From Euglena gracilis (taxonomy: Eukaryota > Euglenida > Euglenophyceae > Euglenales): 64,000 bases of DNA. The stretch covers positions 52,197,386 through 52,261,385 of the forward strand of contig CP154956.1 in the NCBI GenBank assembly GCA_039621445.1. The letters run 5' to 3'. Each line of letters opens with the position of its first letter. Position 1 is the stretch's first letter. A program made the translations under genes and the position numbers. Under the pieces are notes generated by a model, which ran no database searches, was not told the origin of the DNA, and saw nothing but the letters and a program-made list of their open reading frames with translations. Positions 9,907 to 20,200 of the stretch are shown here, piece after piece.

Positions 9907-10390
9907 CTTCTGTGTCGGTAGGCTGGGATACCCATGTACCCGTTCCCCGAACTAAACGGGTACATGGACGGAAACCACCGAGGAGCACATGCAAGGAAAG
10001 CCTTGCGACTCATGCCACGAATTTTGGCACCTTGATTGCGCTGGCCGTGCCATGCCCCCCCCTCGCAACAGTTGGTGTTGTCCTCGTTGTGATAGCAGGG
10101 AGATGCCCCCCATGCCCGCCCGTGTTTTGAACACGGAGCGTAAGCAATGAGGATCACACCAACTGTCGGCCTCCATTTTTTTCCTTCGTGGAACCTACTA
10201 ATACCATTACGTATGCTTGACGCTTGTACCAGTTTTTTTTTTTTTTTTTCTCTCTCTGTCCTCGTGCTGTGCCTGGCAATCTTGTGGTCCTACTGGCGTT
10301 TTAGTGCATGGTGGTCTTTTCTGGCTTTTAATTGGTTGTCTCGCACATCCCCACATGATTCATCCATTCATTTTTAAAAATTGGGGGGGG
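9907..10390 (+). other. 3' part of cassette A
   Basis: It has no ORF of note. A hairpin with arms CATGTACCCGTT/ACGGGTACATG sits at 9931-9967. A T18 tract follows at 10232-10249. The stretch between ORF and second array is 484 bases here, against about 260 in copy B. The two are not obviously alignable by eye. Confidence 0.5.
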
Positions 10391-10505
10391 GTCACCGGAC
10401 TCAGGACAAAGCCGGTGACCCCCCCCTCACCGGCTTTGTCACCCCTGAGTCCATCGTAGGGGGTCACCGGCTTTGTCCTGAGTCCGGTGGGGGGGGGGTC
10501 ACCGA
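10391..10505 (+). repeat. Hairpin array A', same word as array A
   Basis: CACCGGACTCAGGACAAAGC and its complement alternate three times with C7 and G9 runs. The word matches array A at 9395-9495 base for base over 20 positions, although array B uses a different word. Confidence 0.75.
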
Positions 10506-10594
10506 CTTAAAAGGGGGCCACAGGACGAGAATAGTAAAGGGGGACATGGTATCCCATGTTTGTTGACCCTTTCTGCCCCTGTGAAGGAGGAGGT

Positions 10595-10963
10595 TGTGAG
10601 CGCCGCTAAGGCCTTGCATTGCCTTTCCCTGGAATTGTGCTGTGATTTTGGTTTTAGGATTTAGCAAATGACAATTAGGAGTTGCCAATTACAAAGTCAC
10701 CTGTGATTTGTCTGTGTGCAGGTGGCAAACTCCATGTACTGTTTGAGCTCGTCTGGCGTTGTCTTGTGCACTGCAAGTTGAAGATTTGGATTTGGAACAT
10801 TTTACAGAAAGATTTTGAGATTTTGGAGATGTCAAGATTTCAAGATCCACCAGGTGGAAAGGCCAAAGCCACAGGCAGGGGGTATCCCCCCCTGAGAGAT
10901 GCCAGATTGGGAGATGGGAAACCTGGTAAAGGCCAGCGTCCTGATCCGGACCCTGGGCCTTCA
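10595..10963 (+). repeat. Left LTR
   Basis: 369 bases, TG...CA bounded. Differences from the right LTR include AAAGTC versus AATTTC and one extra G in GATTTGGGAAC of the right copy. The near identity implies a recent insertion. Confidence 0.75.
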
Positions 10964-11806
10964 CAAACAGTACATCACGTTTGTCCATTACTGGGATATT
11001 CATGCTGTTCCTGCAATCACACTGGGTGTGATTGCAAGTGTCATCAGATGAAGGCTCTGAAGGCCATGCCTGTGAGGCGAATTGGGTGCCTGAGGCTGAC
11101 TGTTGAGGAACAGCCAGATGGCATGACAAGATCTGTGGCAATCCAGATGGAGCCATGGATGGCTCTGGATCGTGATGAGATTGTCTCAATTTGCAGTGCT
11201 GGAGAGCCTGGGGCTACAAACGGCATGTTGCCATCGAAATCTGCAAAGAGAAGACGACGGCGGAAGGCCTTGGCTGTGGCCAGGGCATTGCAATGTTGAT
11301 CTGCAGCTCTATGTCTGGCAGGCTGATGCCCAGTCCTGTGTGGCTGTGTGGCTCGCCTTGCCTGTGGTATTTTTTCTACCCCTGTCTCTGTGGTGGCTGT
11401 GCCCGACTTCGACATGTCCGTGGCGACCCGCCCGCTGGCTGAGTGGTGGTGATGCCCAGTTGGTGCCGTGGCTGTGATGCCCAAGTGGCTAGTGGAGAAG
11501 TCTGTCAGATTTCATGTGGCCAATTCGACATGTATTTTTTCTGGCCTGCCTGCACTGTGGACCGCTTCAAGGGGGCCTTCGGGCTCTGGGACGCGTGTGT
11601 ATGGCGGGGCTCGGCTACCCCCCCTTCGGGAAGTCATGTCGAGCTTCCACGGTTTCCCAAAAAGAAGAGAGCGGAAACCACGAAGTCTGGACAGGGCAGC
11701 CCAAGGGGGCGGGACCGGGTTTCCACTGCAAGGCTAACGTCGCTTCTGTGTGTTTTCTCGATTTTTCGGGTCCAAAACCCCGGAAAATCTCGCCGGAGAA
11801 GGGGAG

Positions 11807-12176
11807 TGTGAGCGCCGCTAAGGCCTTGCATTGCCTTTCCCTGGAATTGTGCTGTGATTTTGGTTTTAGGATTTAGCAAATGACAATTAGGAGTTGCCAA
11901 TTACAATTTCACCTGTGATTTGTCTGTGTGCAGGTGGCAAACTCCATGTACTGTTTGAGCTCGTCTGGCGTTGTCTTGTGCACTGCAAGTTGAAGATTTG
12001 GATTTGGGAACATTTTACAGAAAGATTTTGAGATTTTGGAGATGTCAAGATTTCAAGATCCACCAGGTGGAAAGGCCAAAGCCACAGGCAGGGGGTATCC
12101 CCCCCTGAGAGATGCCAGATTGGGAGATGGGAAACCTGGTAAAGGCCAGCGTCCTGATCCGGACCCTGGGCCTTCA
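11807..12176 (+). repeat. Right LTR
   Basis: 370 bases. It is preceded by the polypurine tract and followed by the AGGT target duplication. Confidence 0.75.
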
Positions 12177-12325
12177 AGGTGGACAAGTGACTGTTGAAAG
12201 AAATAGTGTTTCGCAAATGATCCATCTTCTGTGTTTGTTGCATGCCATTGTCAACGTCTTGAAGTCAAGCATGCGGACTTTTTCCATTGTGCAATGGGTG
12301 ATTTATAATGGAGGCAATTATTTTC

Positions 12326-12402
12326 GATTAATTGACCCCCCTGCCGATTGAATGATTAATCAGGGGGTGTCGATCGATTAATCGATTAATCGATTAATCG
12401 AA
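12326..12402. repeat. ATTAATCG palindrome array
   Basis: CGATTAATTGACCCCCCTG and CAGGGGGTGTCGATCGATTAAT form a hairpin with four ATTAATCG units in the right arm. It is of the same family as 4797 and 8433. Confidence 0.6.
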
Positions 12403-12639
12403 GCAACCTTAAATTTAGGAATCATCCATACTTCGCGGATATTTCGCGTATATTTGTGAACACCAAAATGCGAAGGTCACCCTCCTGCACATTAAAGTGA
12501 CAGCAATTAAAGTGATCACGCATTAATTGGGAGACCGGTACGTGAATACTGTCGCTCGGGCATTCTGTAAAACCACCAACGAGGGTGTTGTCATGTCTTC
12601 TTCTGAGCGCCAATTCCCCGCTTCAACAAAATATTTCCA

Positions 12640-12861
12640 CGTTCCTTGGAGCGCGAACGCGCAAAGAAGGCAGTTTCATCTGTGGTTCGGCCTCCAGCCG
12701 ACGTCTTGCAGCCTGAAGAGTTGGACCAGTTGCTGAAGGGGGTGAACGGGTACAATCCTTATCATGCGCAGAGAGCAAACGTCCTGGTGGTGGGCTTCAC
12801 CACAGGATTCCGCAGCGAGGTGTTGTGTCGGCTGGAGATTGGTTCCTTCACAACCTGCTGA
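12640..12861 (+). pseudogene. Tyrosine recombinase fragment (Crypton/DIRS-type remnant)
   Basis: The frame reads VLQPEELDQLLKGVNG, then ANVLVVGFTTGFRSEVLCRLEIG and stops. The pattern of a helix, LVVGFTTGFRSEV and a following L..L matches the region around the first catalytic Arg of tyrosine recombinases (family consensus TG.R..E...L). Only this N-terminal part of the catalytic domain is visible; the HxxR box and the Tyr are absent. A PHD-like finger follows within 50 bases. Cryptons and DIRS/Ngaro elements carry such recombinases; I cannot say which this is. Confidence 0.45.
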
Positions 12862-12904
12862 CCAGCCGCCTGTCCCCCGCTCTGTGTCTCGACTGCCAAT
12901 AAAA

Positions 12905-13080
12905 CAGGAAAAGTGTGGTTTTTGTGGGGTTGGTTGCCATCCCTAAAAATACAAACTGTGTCGAGCTGAAAAAAAGTGGTGTGTGATGCCTGTGGTTTGA
13001 CCTACCACTTTCATTGCCAAGATTTGCGGCGCCCACCAAAGTATGGTTCCTTTTTGTGTAAAGCGTGCCGTTTGCCGTAA
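12905..13080 (+). pseudogene. Degenerate PHD-like zinc finger
   Basis: One frame gives KCGFCGVGCHP then a stop. After a shift of frame near the A-tract at 12969, the next gives VCDACGLTYHFHCQDLRRPP and then FLCKACRLP and a stop. The Cys spacing C-x2-C ... C-x2-C-x4-H-x2-C ... C-x2-C is that of a PHD (C4HC3) finger. It is broken between the first and second Cys pairs. It directly follows the recombinase fragment, so both may come from one element. A second finger of this kind lies at 37552-37713. Confidence 0.45.
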
Positions 13081-13226
13081 CGTCCTCTGTTGCTGCCGTA
13101 TGCCTCCCCTGTGGCATTTACAATGCGTCTCCCCACTTTGTAAGTTGTAGAGTGTCCCGAACCGCCTCATTCATTGAAGACCCTTGGGCCTCGCAGCGAA
13201 GGCATTCAATTTTTCTGCGGTTGTTT

Positions 13227-13328
13227 TGGATGCCTGCCCTGAAATCTGTGGGCAGAAATGGATGCCTGCCCTGAAATCTGTGATCAGAAACTGATGCCTG
13301 GCCTGAAATCTGTGGTCAGAAATGGATG
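13227..13328 (+). repeat. Three tandem copies of a 32-35-bp unit
   Basis: GGATGCCTGCCCTGAAATCTGTG occurs three times with small changes and short spacers (GGCAGAAAT, ATCAGAAACT, GTCAGAAAT). It is non-coding. Confidence 0.65.
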
Positions 13329-13367
13329 GGGTAACTTGTTACCTCAACCATGCACACAACTGGATAC

Positions 13368-13928
13368 CATACTTGTAGTTAGTGTGCCGCGGCGCTCATG
13401 CCGCGGCGCAAAAAAAAAATCCGCAGTGGTTGCGGCGCACAGAAAGATTTTTGCCGCGGCACAAGCAAAATTTATTGCCGCAGTGGTCGCGGCGCAAAGG
13501 AAAAAAATTTCCGCGGTGGTTGCGGCGCAAAAAAAATTTTCTGCCCGGAGCTCAAGAACGTTGACGTGGAGGTCTCGCTTGACATGGTGAAAGCTGATCT
13601 GTGAAAATCAACAAGAACGCTTGCACAAAAGTTCACCGCCAAACACCCTTCTCAGCCATGGTCGAGAAAGTATCAAAGAGGCCACGCAAGGAATGGGGCC
13701 GAAAGGATGTATATGTGGGACACAATTTAAAAAGACAATTGCCACGGCGGTCGCGGCACAAACTTCAAAAGTTTGCGCGGCGGTCGCGGCGCACACATAA
13801 ACTAGTGCCGCGGCATTCGCGGCGCACAGAAAATTTTTTGCCGCGGCGCTGCCGGTTACAAATTTTTTTTTCCGCGGTGGTCGCGGCACACAGAAACAAT
13901 TTTTCCGGTCGCACTAACTGCAAGTATG
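13368..13928. mobile_element. hAT-like MITE, CATACTTGTAGTTAGTG ends (copy 1)
   Basis: The 17-base inverted termini match with one mismatch. The flanks CTGGATAC (13360-13367) and CCAGATAC (13929-13936) look like a decayed 8-bp target duplication, which is the hAT signature. The interior consists of GCCGCGGCGGTCGCGGC-type palindromic words, with a middle part around the Met codon of MVEKVSKRPRKEWG that is also present in the copy at 34161-34726. The interior of the second copy is in reverse orientation. No transposase is encoded. Confidence 0.75.
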
Positions 13929-14034
13929 CCAGATACATAGTGAAAGTGAAGCAGTCGAATCAGGACTTCAACAACCAATTTCGGGCAGGTTTAATTGCAT
14001 TTTTATTGATGACAGCAGGGCTGGATATTGGGAT

Positions 14035-14104
14035 ACAGGGATATAGGCACATACAGGTATAGGTATAGGTATAGGTTTTCTCACCTATATGCCCCCTATA
14101 TGTC
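14035..14104 (+). repeat. Concerted-word hairpin, word TATAGG
   Basis: AGGTATAGGTATAGGTATAGG is followed by TTTTCTCACCTATATGCC and CCCTATATG. The layout matches the TTGAGG hairpin at 6610 and the TAGAGG hairpin at 14294, but the word in both arms is different. Confidence 0.65.
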
Positions 14105-14293
14105 GCATACCGGCAGCCGACAATTACCGCGGGTGGGTAATCCCCGCTCGGGCTTAAACGCGGCCATTTTAAGCGCGCTGTAATGCTCAGCGGTATTTCG
14201 CCACAGCACAGTTAGGATCGCAGAAATCTTCGCGATCCAACATTTCCGTGCGGTGTTCGGAATTTTTTAATTATCCAAGGCTGCACAGAAGCA
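14105..14293. repeat. Dispersed repeat containing CCGCGGTAATTACC-type palindrome
   Basis: CCGACAATTACCGCGGGTGGGTAAT and the following GCGCGCTGTAATGC correspond, reversed, to 26430-26535. It sits between two concerted-word hairpins. It is non-coding. Confidence 0.5.
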
Positions 14294-14381
14294 GAGGGAT
14301 AGAGGTAGAGGTAGAGGTAGAGGTAGAGGTAGAGGTAGAGGTTTTCCAACCTCCTCTATCCCTCTATGTCACCTCTATGTC
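14294..14381 (+). repeat. Concerted-word hairpin, word TAGAGG
   Basis: Six to seven TAGAGG units are followed by TTTTCCAACCTCCTCTATCC, then CCTCTATGTCACCTCTATG. It has the same linker and order as 6610-6704, with T-A replacing T-T in every unit and in the complementary tail. Confidence 0.7.
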
Positions 14382-14788
14382 AAAAACCAAAGGAAAATGA
14401 CTCAATAAAGGAATTTTTTTTGCAAGCAAAGGGGAAATACATGAAACGTTTTCAGAATTGCTCAACGTGGGGGGTGCTACCCCCGTGACCCCCCCCGTGA
14501 CCCCCCCCCCCCCGTGTACCGCCCGTGACCCGAGAATCGAGCCTTCGATTTTCATAAAATGCATCAACCTTCATCACTTCAGCCTTTCTTTTCATTCATC
14601 ATTTCAGCCTGCTTTTTGATGTAGGTGGTGTTTTTGGTCGCTTTTTCATCAATTTTCTTGTTCAAACCATCGAAAATTTGCCTTGACATGGTCTAAAAAT
14701 GGAAAGAAATGCCAAGATTTGAGGTGAAAAAATTTTTGACCCAAACAATGGTGCTTCTTTGCCGTATGAATTTGACCGGCTCATTGCG

Positions 14789-15915
14789 GGAAATTGGTTA
14801 TGGACTTTTTGGTGGTCGCTAGCAACTACCCCCCCCCCTTTATTGTCCCCCCCCCTTTATTGTCCCTGGGCCCTGGCCGACGGGGGGTTTTTTTGGCCCG
14901 GCCAATGAAATTCCTTTGGTACCCCTTTATTGTCCCCCCCCCCTTTATTGTCCGGTCGGGCCTCCCGGGGGCAGGTCGGTGGGACAATAAAGGGGGGGGG
15001 TGGTAGTCGCTAGCGACCAACTCTACTGACCATTGGTGGTCGGGCCGACCACCAATTTTAAGTTTACCCTCCCTCTAAAAATTTTTTTAAGCCCCCCTCC
15101 AAAATTTTTTACCCAAATGCCTTCCAAAACCTCCATTCGGGTTTAATTTTCGGGGTTACCAACCCCCCCCCCCTCTATTTGGCCGCGCTCCGGGCGGCCT
15201 GGACCCCCCTTCTTGCCAATTAGGGGGGGGGACAATTAGGGGGGGGGTTACCCCTAACCCCCCCCCCCCTAATTGGCCAGGACCCCGTCCTTTAGTCGCG
15301 AACCCCCGTAAAACACCCGAATAAAGACATTTTCCCTTGAAATGAGTAACTCCCCCCCCTAATTGGCCACCTGGGCTCTGGCCAATTAGGGGGGGGGGGA
15401 CAAATAGAGGGGGGGGGGTGGTAATTTGCAATGTGTGGAAGGCAAGGATGGCCGAATTGCGCTCCCTATGGCCTCCTCCGGGGGGGGCTGCTGCCTTCCC
15501 CGGACCCCCCGCCCAAAATAGCACAATCCCCTTGTGTGTGCAAGGCAAGGATGGCCGAGTCGCGCTCCTGTCGCGTCCTGTGCAAGGCAAGGATGGTCGA
15601 GTCACGTAGTCTTATGTGTGCAATGGCTATGGTTTCACAGAACAGGCGCAAAGAGAATTACTCAATCTTTTTTGTAAATTGACCCCCGAATGGAGGGTTT
15701 GGAAGGCATTTGGGTGGGTTTTGAGTCATTTTCCTCCAAATTTGAATGAATTTTTTTTCGAGGGGGGCTTAAAAACTTTTTCGAAGGGGGGTGGACTTAA
15801 AATTGGTGGTCGGAGCGACTGGTCGCTCCGACCACCAATGGTCACTAGCGACTAGTCGCTAGCGACCCTAGCGACTAGGCGCTAGCGACCGCCAAAAAGT
15901 CCATCACCAATTTCT
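14789..15915. mobile_element. Long-TIR composite element with GTCGCTAGCGAC palindromes
   Basis: GAAATTGGTTATGGACTTTTTGGTGGTCGCTAGC at the left is mirrored, with four or so changes, by the right end 15882-15915. Inside is a second inverted pair (15040-15130 versus 15690-15825) with GGAAGGCATTTGGG at its inner edges. The centre 15170-15425 is a C10/G10 foldback with TAATTGG and TATTTGG words, followed by four copies of GCAAGGATGGCCGA (15430-15605). No protein is encoded. It is a nest of at least two foldback elements. Confidence 0.65.
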
Positions 15916-16330
15916 CGCTCGGGGCCAATTTGACCCAAAACATTGGCAAAAGGGGAGATTGCGCAAGTGGGAAAGAATTTCATCGCAAAAAGGGGGAGGG
16001 GAAACATGAAATTTTTGTGGAAGAAAACCCCCCCAAAAACAGAAAATAATTGTCCTCACCCCACCTTCCATTTGGACAACCAAACCCCTTTTTGGCACCC
16101 AACGTCCAACTGGCACCTCCACACCCAAAAATGGCCAAAAATCTTGTCCTCTAAAAAAAAGTGCCAGAAGTTGCTGCATTTCTGCAACAAAAACAGAATT
16201 TTTGGCCATTTCCCCCCCCCTTCAAAAATAGTCATTTTGGGCCATTTTTTCAAAAATGGCCCAAAATGCATCCCAAAAAATGTAACGGTCAAGAAAATCC
16301 TAAAACAATTCCTTTTCAAAAAAGAAGAAA
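15916..16330. other. Low-complexity sequence rich in CAAAATGGCC words
   Basis: CATTTTTGGCC words and their complement can form several small hairpins (for example 16230-16266). No gene is supported. Confidence 0.4.
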
Positions 16331-16475
16331 AATGACCAATTTTGGACGTAAAAATCACCCGAAAATGACCACTTTCAAACCAAAAGGTATTTTTCTGTTC
16401 AAAAATGGTCCAAAAATGTCCAAAATGATTACTTTTTGGCCCCAAAAATCACCGATTTTAGGATGCGTGCCGCCG
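16330..16475 (-). repeat. Partial copy of the foldback element of 6983 and 23702
   Basis: AAAATCACCGATTTTAGGATGCGT near 16443 is the reverse complement of the segment after the left end of the other copies. The CATTGGAGGC terminus is lost. Confidence 0.55.
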
Positions 16476-16611
16476 TTCTCGTGATGGGATGCAACAACAT
16501 GGATGCTGCCTCCCGACCACCTCCAAAGTGGCATAACGTGACCCCCCCCCCCTATATGTCACCAGGTTTTGAATAGTGCTGAGCTCTTTATAAGCGCGCC
16601 CCCACCCCTTC

Positions 16612-16742
16612 ATTGACCCCGGCCCGGCGGCCCGACGGCCCGGCAGCCCGGCGGCCCGGCCGGCGGCCCGGCGGCCCGGCCGGCGGCCCCGCGGCCCGGC
16701 GTCCCGGCCGGCCGCCGGCGGCCCGGCGGCCCGGCGGGGCGC
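16612..16742 (+). repeat. CCCGGCGG array
   Basis: GCCCGGCGGCCCGGC repeats about ten times, fully G/C and largely self-complementary. It runs directly into the first satellite unit. Confidence 0.7.
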
Positions 16743-17238
16743 CGGCGGCTCGAAAAACGCTCGTTTTCGGCTCAAAAACAGTTTTTCCGGGTCCGGGAGG
16801 CCAAAAAACATCGTTTCGGGCAAAAATTTTTTTTCGATTTTTTTCGACTTTTTTGACCCGGTTTTGACCCAAAATCAATGGGTTGGCGGCCCAAAACGCT
16901 CGTTTTCGGCTCAAAAACAGTTTTTCCGGGTCCGGGAGGCCAAAAAACATCGTTTTGGGCAAAAAAAGTTTTTCGATTTTTTTCGACTTTTTTTGACCCG
17001 GTTTTGACCCAAAGTCAATGGGTCGGCGGCCCAAAACGGGGCGCCGGCGGGTCGAAAAACGCTCGTTTTCGGCTCAAAAACAGTTTTTCCAGGTCCGGGA
17101 GGCCAAAAAACATCGTTTTGGGCAAAAAAAATTTTTTCGATTTTTTTCGACTTTTTTGACCCGGTTTTGACCCAAAGTCAATGGGTTGGCGGCCCAAAAC
17201 GGGGCGCCGGCGGGTCGAAAAACGCTCGTTTTCGGCTG
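16743..17238 (+). repeat. Satellite A, about 164-bp unit, array 1
   Basis: The marker CAATGGGTTGGCGGCCC falls at 16876, 17016 and 17179, that is 140 and 163 bases apart; the first spacing lacks the GGCGCCGGCGGGTCG segment. Each unit contains ACGCTCGTTTTCGGCTC, GTCCGGGAGGCC and TTTTTTCGATTTTTTTCG. Long open frames across it exist only because the unit is close to a multiple of three. Confidence 0.8.
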
Positions 17239-17850
17239 TCCCCCACGGAACTGGGATGTTCGGCCCTGCCTTTTTCGGACACCAAGCGCCAAAGGCAACA
17301 TCAATTTTTGCAGTCTTTTCGCAAATGGGTGTGGTGGACTTCTGTTCACAATGGGCCCATCTCCCAACACCCTTCCGACCAGGGGGGAATGACATGGCAC
17401 TGAGGCATCGTTGTGGGAGGCTTTGGGGCAAAAAGTCCACATGTTATGTTTTGTTTGCTTCTCAGGCCTTCGGTGATGATGATGATGTCGGTGGCTGCTC
17501 CGGGGCTGACCTCCCGGGCTGCTGCTCCAGGGCTGGTCTCCTGGGCTCGTTGGGGGTTGGGGGGCTCACCCCTGTGCGTGGCATGCTTGGGGTTGCAAGG
17601 CTTGTTCTCTTGCCCCCAGTGCCATCGAACGCTGCGGGGCTGTGTCTCCCGCTGCTCTGGAGCTGTGGGGCTTGGCATCCCACAGAAATCACGCTGGTTT
17701 GTCAAGCAGAGAACTGGTAATGATCAACAGCAAAGGAGTGGAACTGGTCGATGACTTGAGTAAGCAATGTCTTGAAACTTCAGATTCCCCAGGTAAATAA
17801 TAGTAATGCTTGACCCCGACCCCGGGGCTTTCAAGACATGTTATGCGGAA
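17239..17850. other. Non-satellite block between satellite arrays
   Basis: The block interrupts satellite A immediately after TTTTCGGCT and satellite resumes at the matching CAAAAACAG near 17852. It reads like an insertion of about 610 bases. Overlapping open frames on both strands are 110-180 residues long, but I recognise no domain. Confidence 0.5.
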
Positions 17851-18430
17851 CAAAAACAGTTTTTCCGGGTCCGGGAGGCCAAAAAACATCGTTTTGGGCA
17901 AAAAAATTTTTTTCGATTTTTTTTCGACTTTTTCGACCCGGTTTTGACCCAAAGTCAATGGGTTGGCGGCCCAAAACGGGGCGCCGGCGGGTCGAAAAAC
18001 GCTCGTTTTCGGCTCAAAAACAGTTTTTCCGGGTCCGGGAGGCCAAAAAACATCGTTTTGGGCAAAAAAAATTTTTTCGATTTTTTTTTCGACTTTTTTG
18101 ACCCGGTTTTGACCCAAAGTCAATGGGTTGGCGGCCCAAAACGGGGCGCCGGCGGGTCGAAAAACGCTCGTTTTCGGCTCAAAAACAGTTTTTCCGGGTC
18201 CGGGAGGCCAAAAAACATCGTTTTGGGCAAAAAAATTTTTTCGATTTTTTTTTCGACTTTTTTGACCCGGTTTTGACCCAAAGTCAATGGGTTGGCGGCC
18301 CAAAACGGGGCGCCGGCGGGTCGAAAAACGCTCGTTTTCGGCTCAAAAACAGTTTTTCCAGGTCCGGGAGGCCAAAAAACATCGTTTTGGGCAAAAAAAT
18401 TTTTTTCGATTTTTTTCGACTTTTTTTGGC
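17851..18430 (+). repeat. Satellite A, array 2
   Basis: CAATGGGTTGGCGGCCC falls at 17956, 18121 and 18285, giving periods of 165 and 164. Units are nearly identical, apart from variable A and T tract lengths. Confidence 0.85.
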
Positions 18431-18936
18431 CGAAAACGGCTAAGTCGGACAGAGGGAAAAGTGTACAAAATGGCCTAAATTGGCTGAAAAACGGCCGTAT
18501 CTCGGGCTAGGCGGTGAGCTGCGGGGAAACCAAAATCCCAGTAGATAGAGCGTTCCAAGGGCTTCAATTTAGGTCTCCGGACATTTCCTTTGATTTTGCA
18601 TCATTTTCGAGAAATTTTGAAAACATCGATTTTTTGACCCCCCTCCCCCCGAAAACGGCTAAGTCGAACAGTGGAAAAAGTGTACAAAACGGCCATCCAG
18701 GCCAAAACGGCCGTATCTCGGGCCAGGCGGGGAGTTGCGGGGAAATCAAAATACCGGCAGATGGGGCGTTCCAAGGGCTTCAAATTAGGTCTCCGGACAT
18801 TTCCTTTGATTTTGCTTCATTTTGGAGATATTTTGAAAATTGACATTTTTTGGCCGTCCAAAGGGGGGGGGGCTTAAAAAGGGGGGTTGGCCCCCTTCGC
18901 GCGTGAATAACTCGGGCCTGGCGGGGAGTTGGGGGT
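18431..18936 (+). repeat. Satellite B, GTATCTCGGGCTAGGCGG unit
   Basis: Two units of about 220 bases share AACGGCTAAGTCG, GGCCGTATCTCGGGC and CCTTTGATTTTGC. Related units occur at 20200-20870, 36915-37050 and 60720-61200. It directly continues satellite A in the same orientation. Confidence 0.7.
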
Positions 18937-19140
18937 CAAACCCAGGTGATTCGGAAACTAGGAATCCAGTCGCTCGCGACTGAAAAAAAAATTTTCGGGA
19001 ACGGGGCCGGGATCATGGTGATAATCCGCCGGTTCCCGAGGTGGCCCCGAGGGGGGAGGGGGGGGGGTTCGGGGGGGGTTTTCCCCCAGTGGTAAGCTTC
19101 GCTCTTACCCATAAAGGGATAAGAGCTCAGCGACCAGGGT
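18937..19140 (+). repeat. Conserved structured block C (copy 1)
   Basis: GGGGCCGGGATCATGGTGATAATCCG is followed by a G/C stretch and then GGTAAGCTTCGCTCTTAC, CCATAAAGGG, ATAAGAGCTCAGCGACC. The last part folds as a stem (GCTCTTA with TAAGAGC) over an inner stem CCC/GGG. Copies lie at 20870-21100 and 61530-61690, always beside satellite B. Confidence 0.6.
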
Positions 19141-19640
19141 GTGACGTAGAGCTGAGCTCTTTGGGAGACCACCCCGACCCGGCCCGGGAAAACGCTCATT
19201 TTCGGCTCAAAAACAGTTTTTCCAGGTCAGGGAGGCCAAAAAACATCGATTTGGGGCAAAAAAATTTTTCGATTTTTTTCGACTTTTTTGGCCCGGTTTT
19301 GACCCCAAGTCATGGGTTGGCGGCCCAAAACGGGGCGCTGGCGGGTCGAAAAACGCTCATTTTCGGCTCAAACACAGGCTTTCCGGGTCCGGGAGGCCAA
19401 AAAAACATCGTTTCGGGCAAAAAAAATTTTTCGGTTTTTTCCGACTTTTTCAACCCAACCCGGTTTTGACCCAAAGTCAATGGGTTGGCGGCCCAAAACG
19501 GGGACGCAGGCGGGTCGAAAAACGCTCGTTTTCGGCTCAAAAACAGTTTTCTCGGGTCCGGGAGGTCAAAAATCATGGTTTTGGGCAAAAAAAAATTTTT
19601 GAATTTTTTCGACTTTTTGACCCAAAAATGGCTAAGTCCA
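19141..19640 (+). repeat. Satellite A, array 3
   Basis: Three units are more diverged than arrays 1 and 2. They have small deletions, such as GTCATGGGTTGG at 19309, and an insertion CAACCCAACC near 19452. Confidence 0.75.
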
Positions 19641-19995
19641 CCGGCCAGGGGGGCGGGCGGGCCCCAGCCAGGGGGGGGCAGGGGGGGGGGTCCGGGTCGG
19701 AATTTTTTTTCGCTCAAAAACACTTTTTTTGATGTTCTGAAGTGAAAAAAAAAGTGTTTTTAAAGGAAAAAAATTTTTCAAAATTTTCGGTCCCGACCTG
19801 CCCCCCGACCCCCCCTTGCCCAGCCGCCCCACAGCACCCGCAGGGGTCCCCGAACACCCAAAACTGGCCCAAATTCGCACAACCAGACCCCGGGAGCCCC
19901 AAAAAACGGTCAAACCCCCCCCCCTAAACCTCATGATTGACGCCTGGTTTGGGTCCCAACTCCTCGTCCTTTTTTTTTTTTTTTTTCTTTTTTTC

Positions 19996-20026
<31 letters not shown>

Positions 20027-20200
20027 TTTCGAAAAACACTCGTTTTTTCCGCGGCTCAAAAACTTTTTTTTTTTTTTCTTTTTTTTTTTTTTTTTCTAAC
20101 TAATTTTTTTTTTTTTTTTTTTGGTCACATCGTTTGGGCATTTTTTATTTTTTTTTTTTTTTTTTGGATTTTTTTTTACGGCCAATTACGGTTTCGGGCC
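19641..20200. other. G-tract spacer and long poly-T
   Basis: It holds an inverted pair around 19710-19770 (AAACACTTTTTTTGATG with AAGTGTTTTTAAAGG) and poly-T stretches over 19970-20180. Coding is not supported. Confidence 0.5.

Larger units (their letters stand above)
10595..12176 (+). mobile_element. Compact LTR retrotransposon (TRIM-like), 1.58 kb
   Basis: Direct repeats 10595-10963 and 11807-12176 (369/370 bases) differ at only a few positions that I can see. Each begins TGTGAGCG and ends CCTTCA, so it has TG...CA boundaries. The element is flanked by AGGT at 10591-10594 and 12177-12180, a 4-bp target duplication. A purine tract (GGAGAAGGGGAG) directly precedes the right repeat. The 843-base interior is too short for pol. 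A reading frame ending near 11299 encodes a Cys-rich then Lys/Arg-rich stretch (KSAKRRRRRKALAVA), possibly a gag remnant. No primer-binding site to a tRNA that I recognise follows the left repeat. Confidence 0.75.

Noticed and set aside
16743-18430. Open frames of 120-200 residues across satellite A
   Set aside because: The unit is close to a multiple of three and lacks stops in several frames; the peptides simply repeat the satellite and have no independent support.
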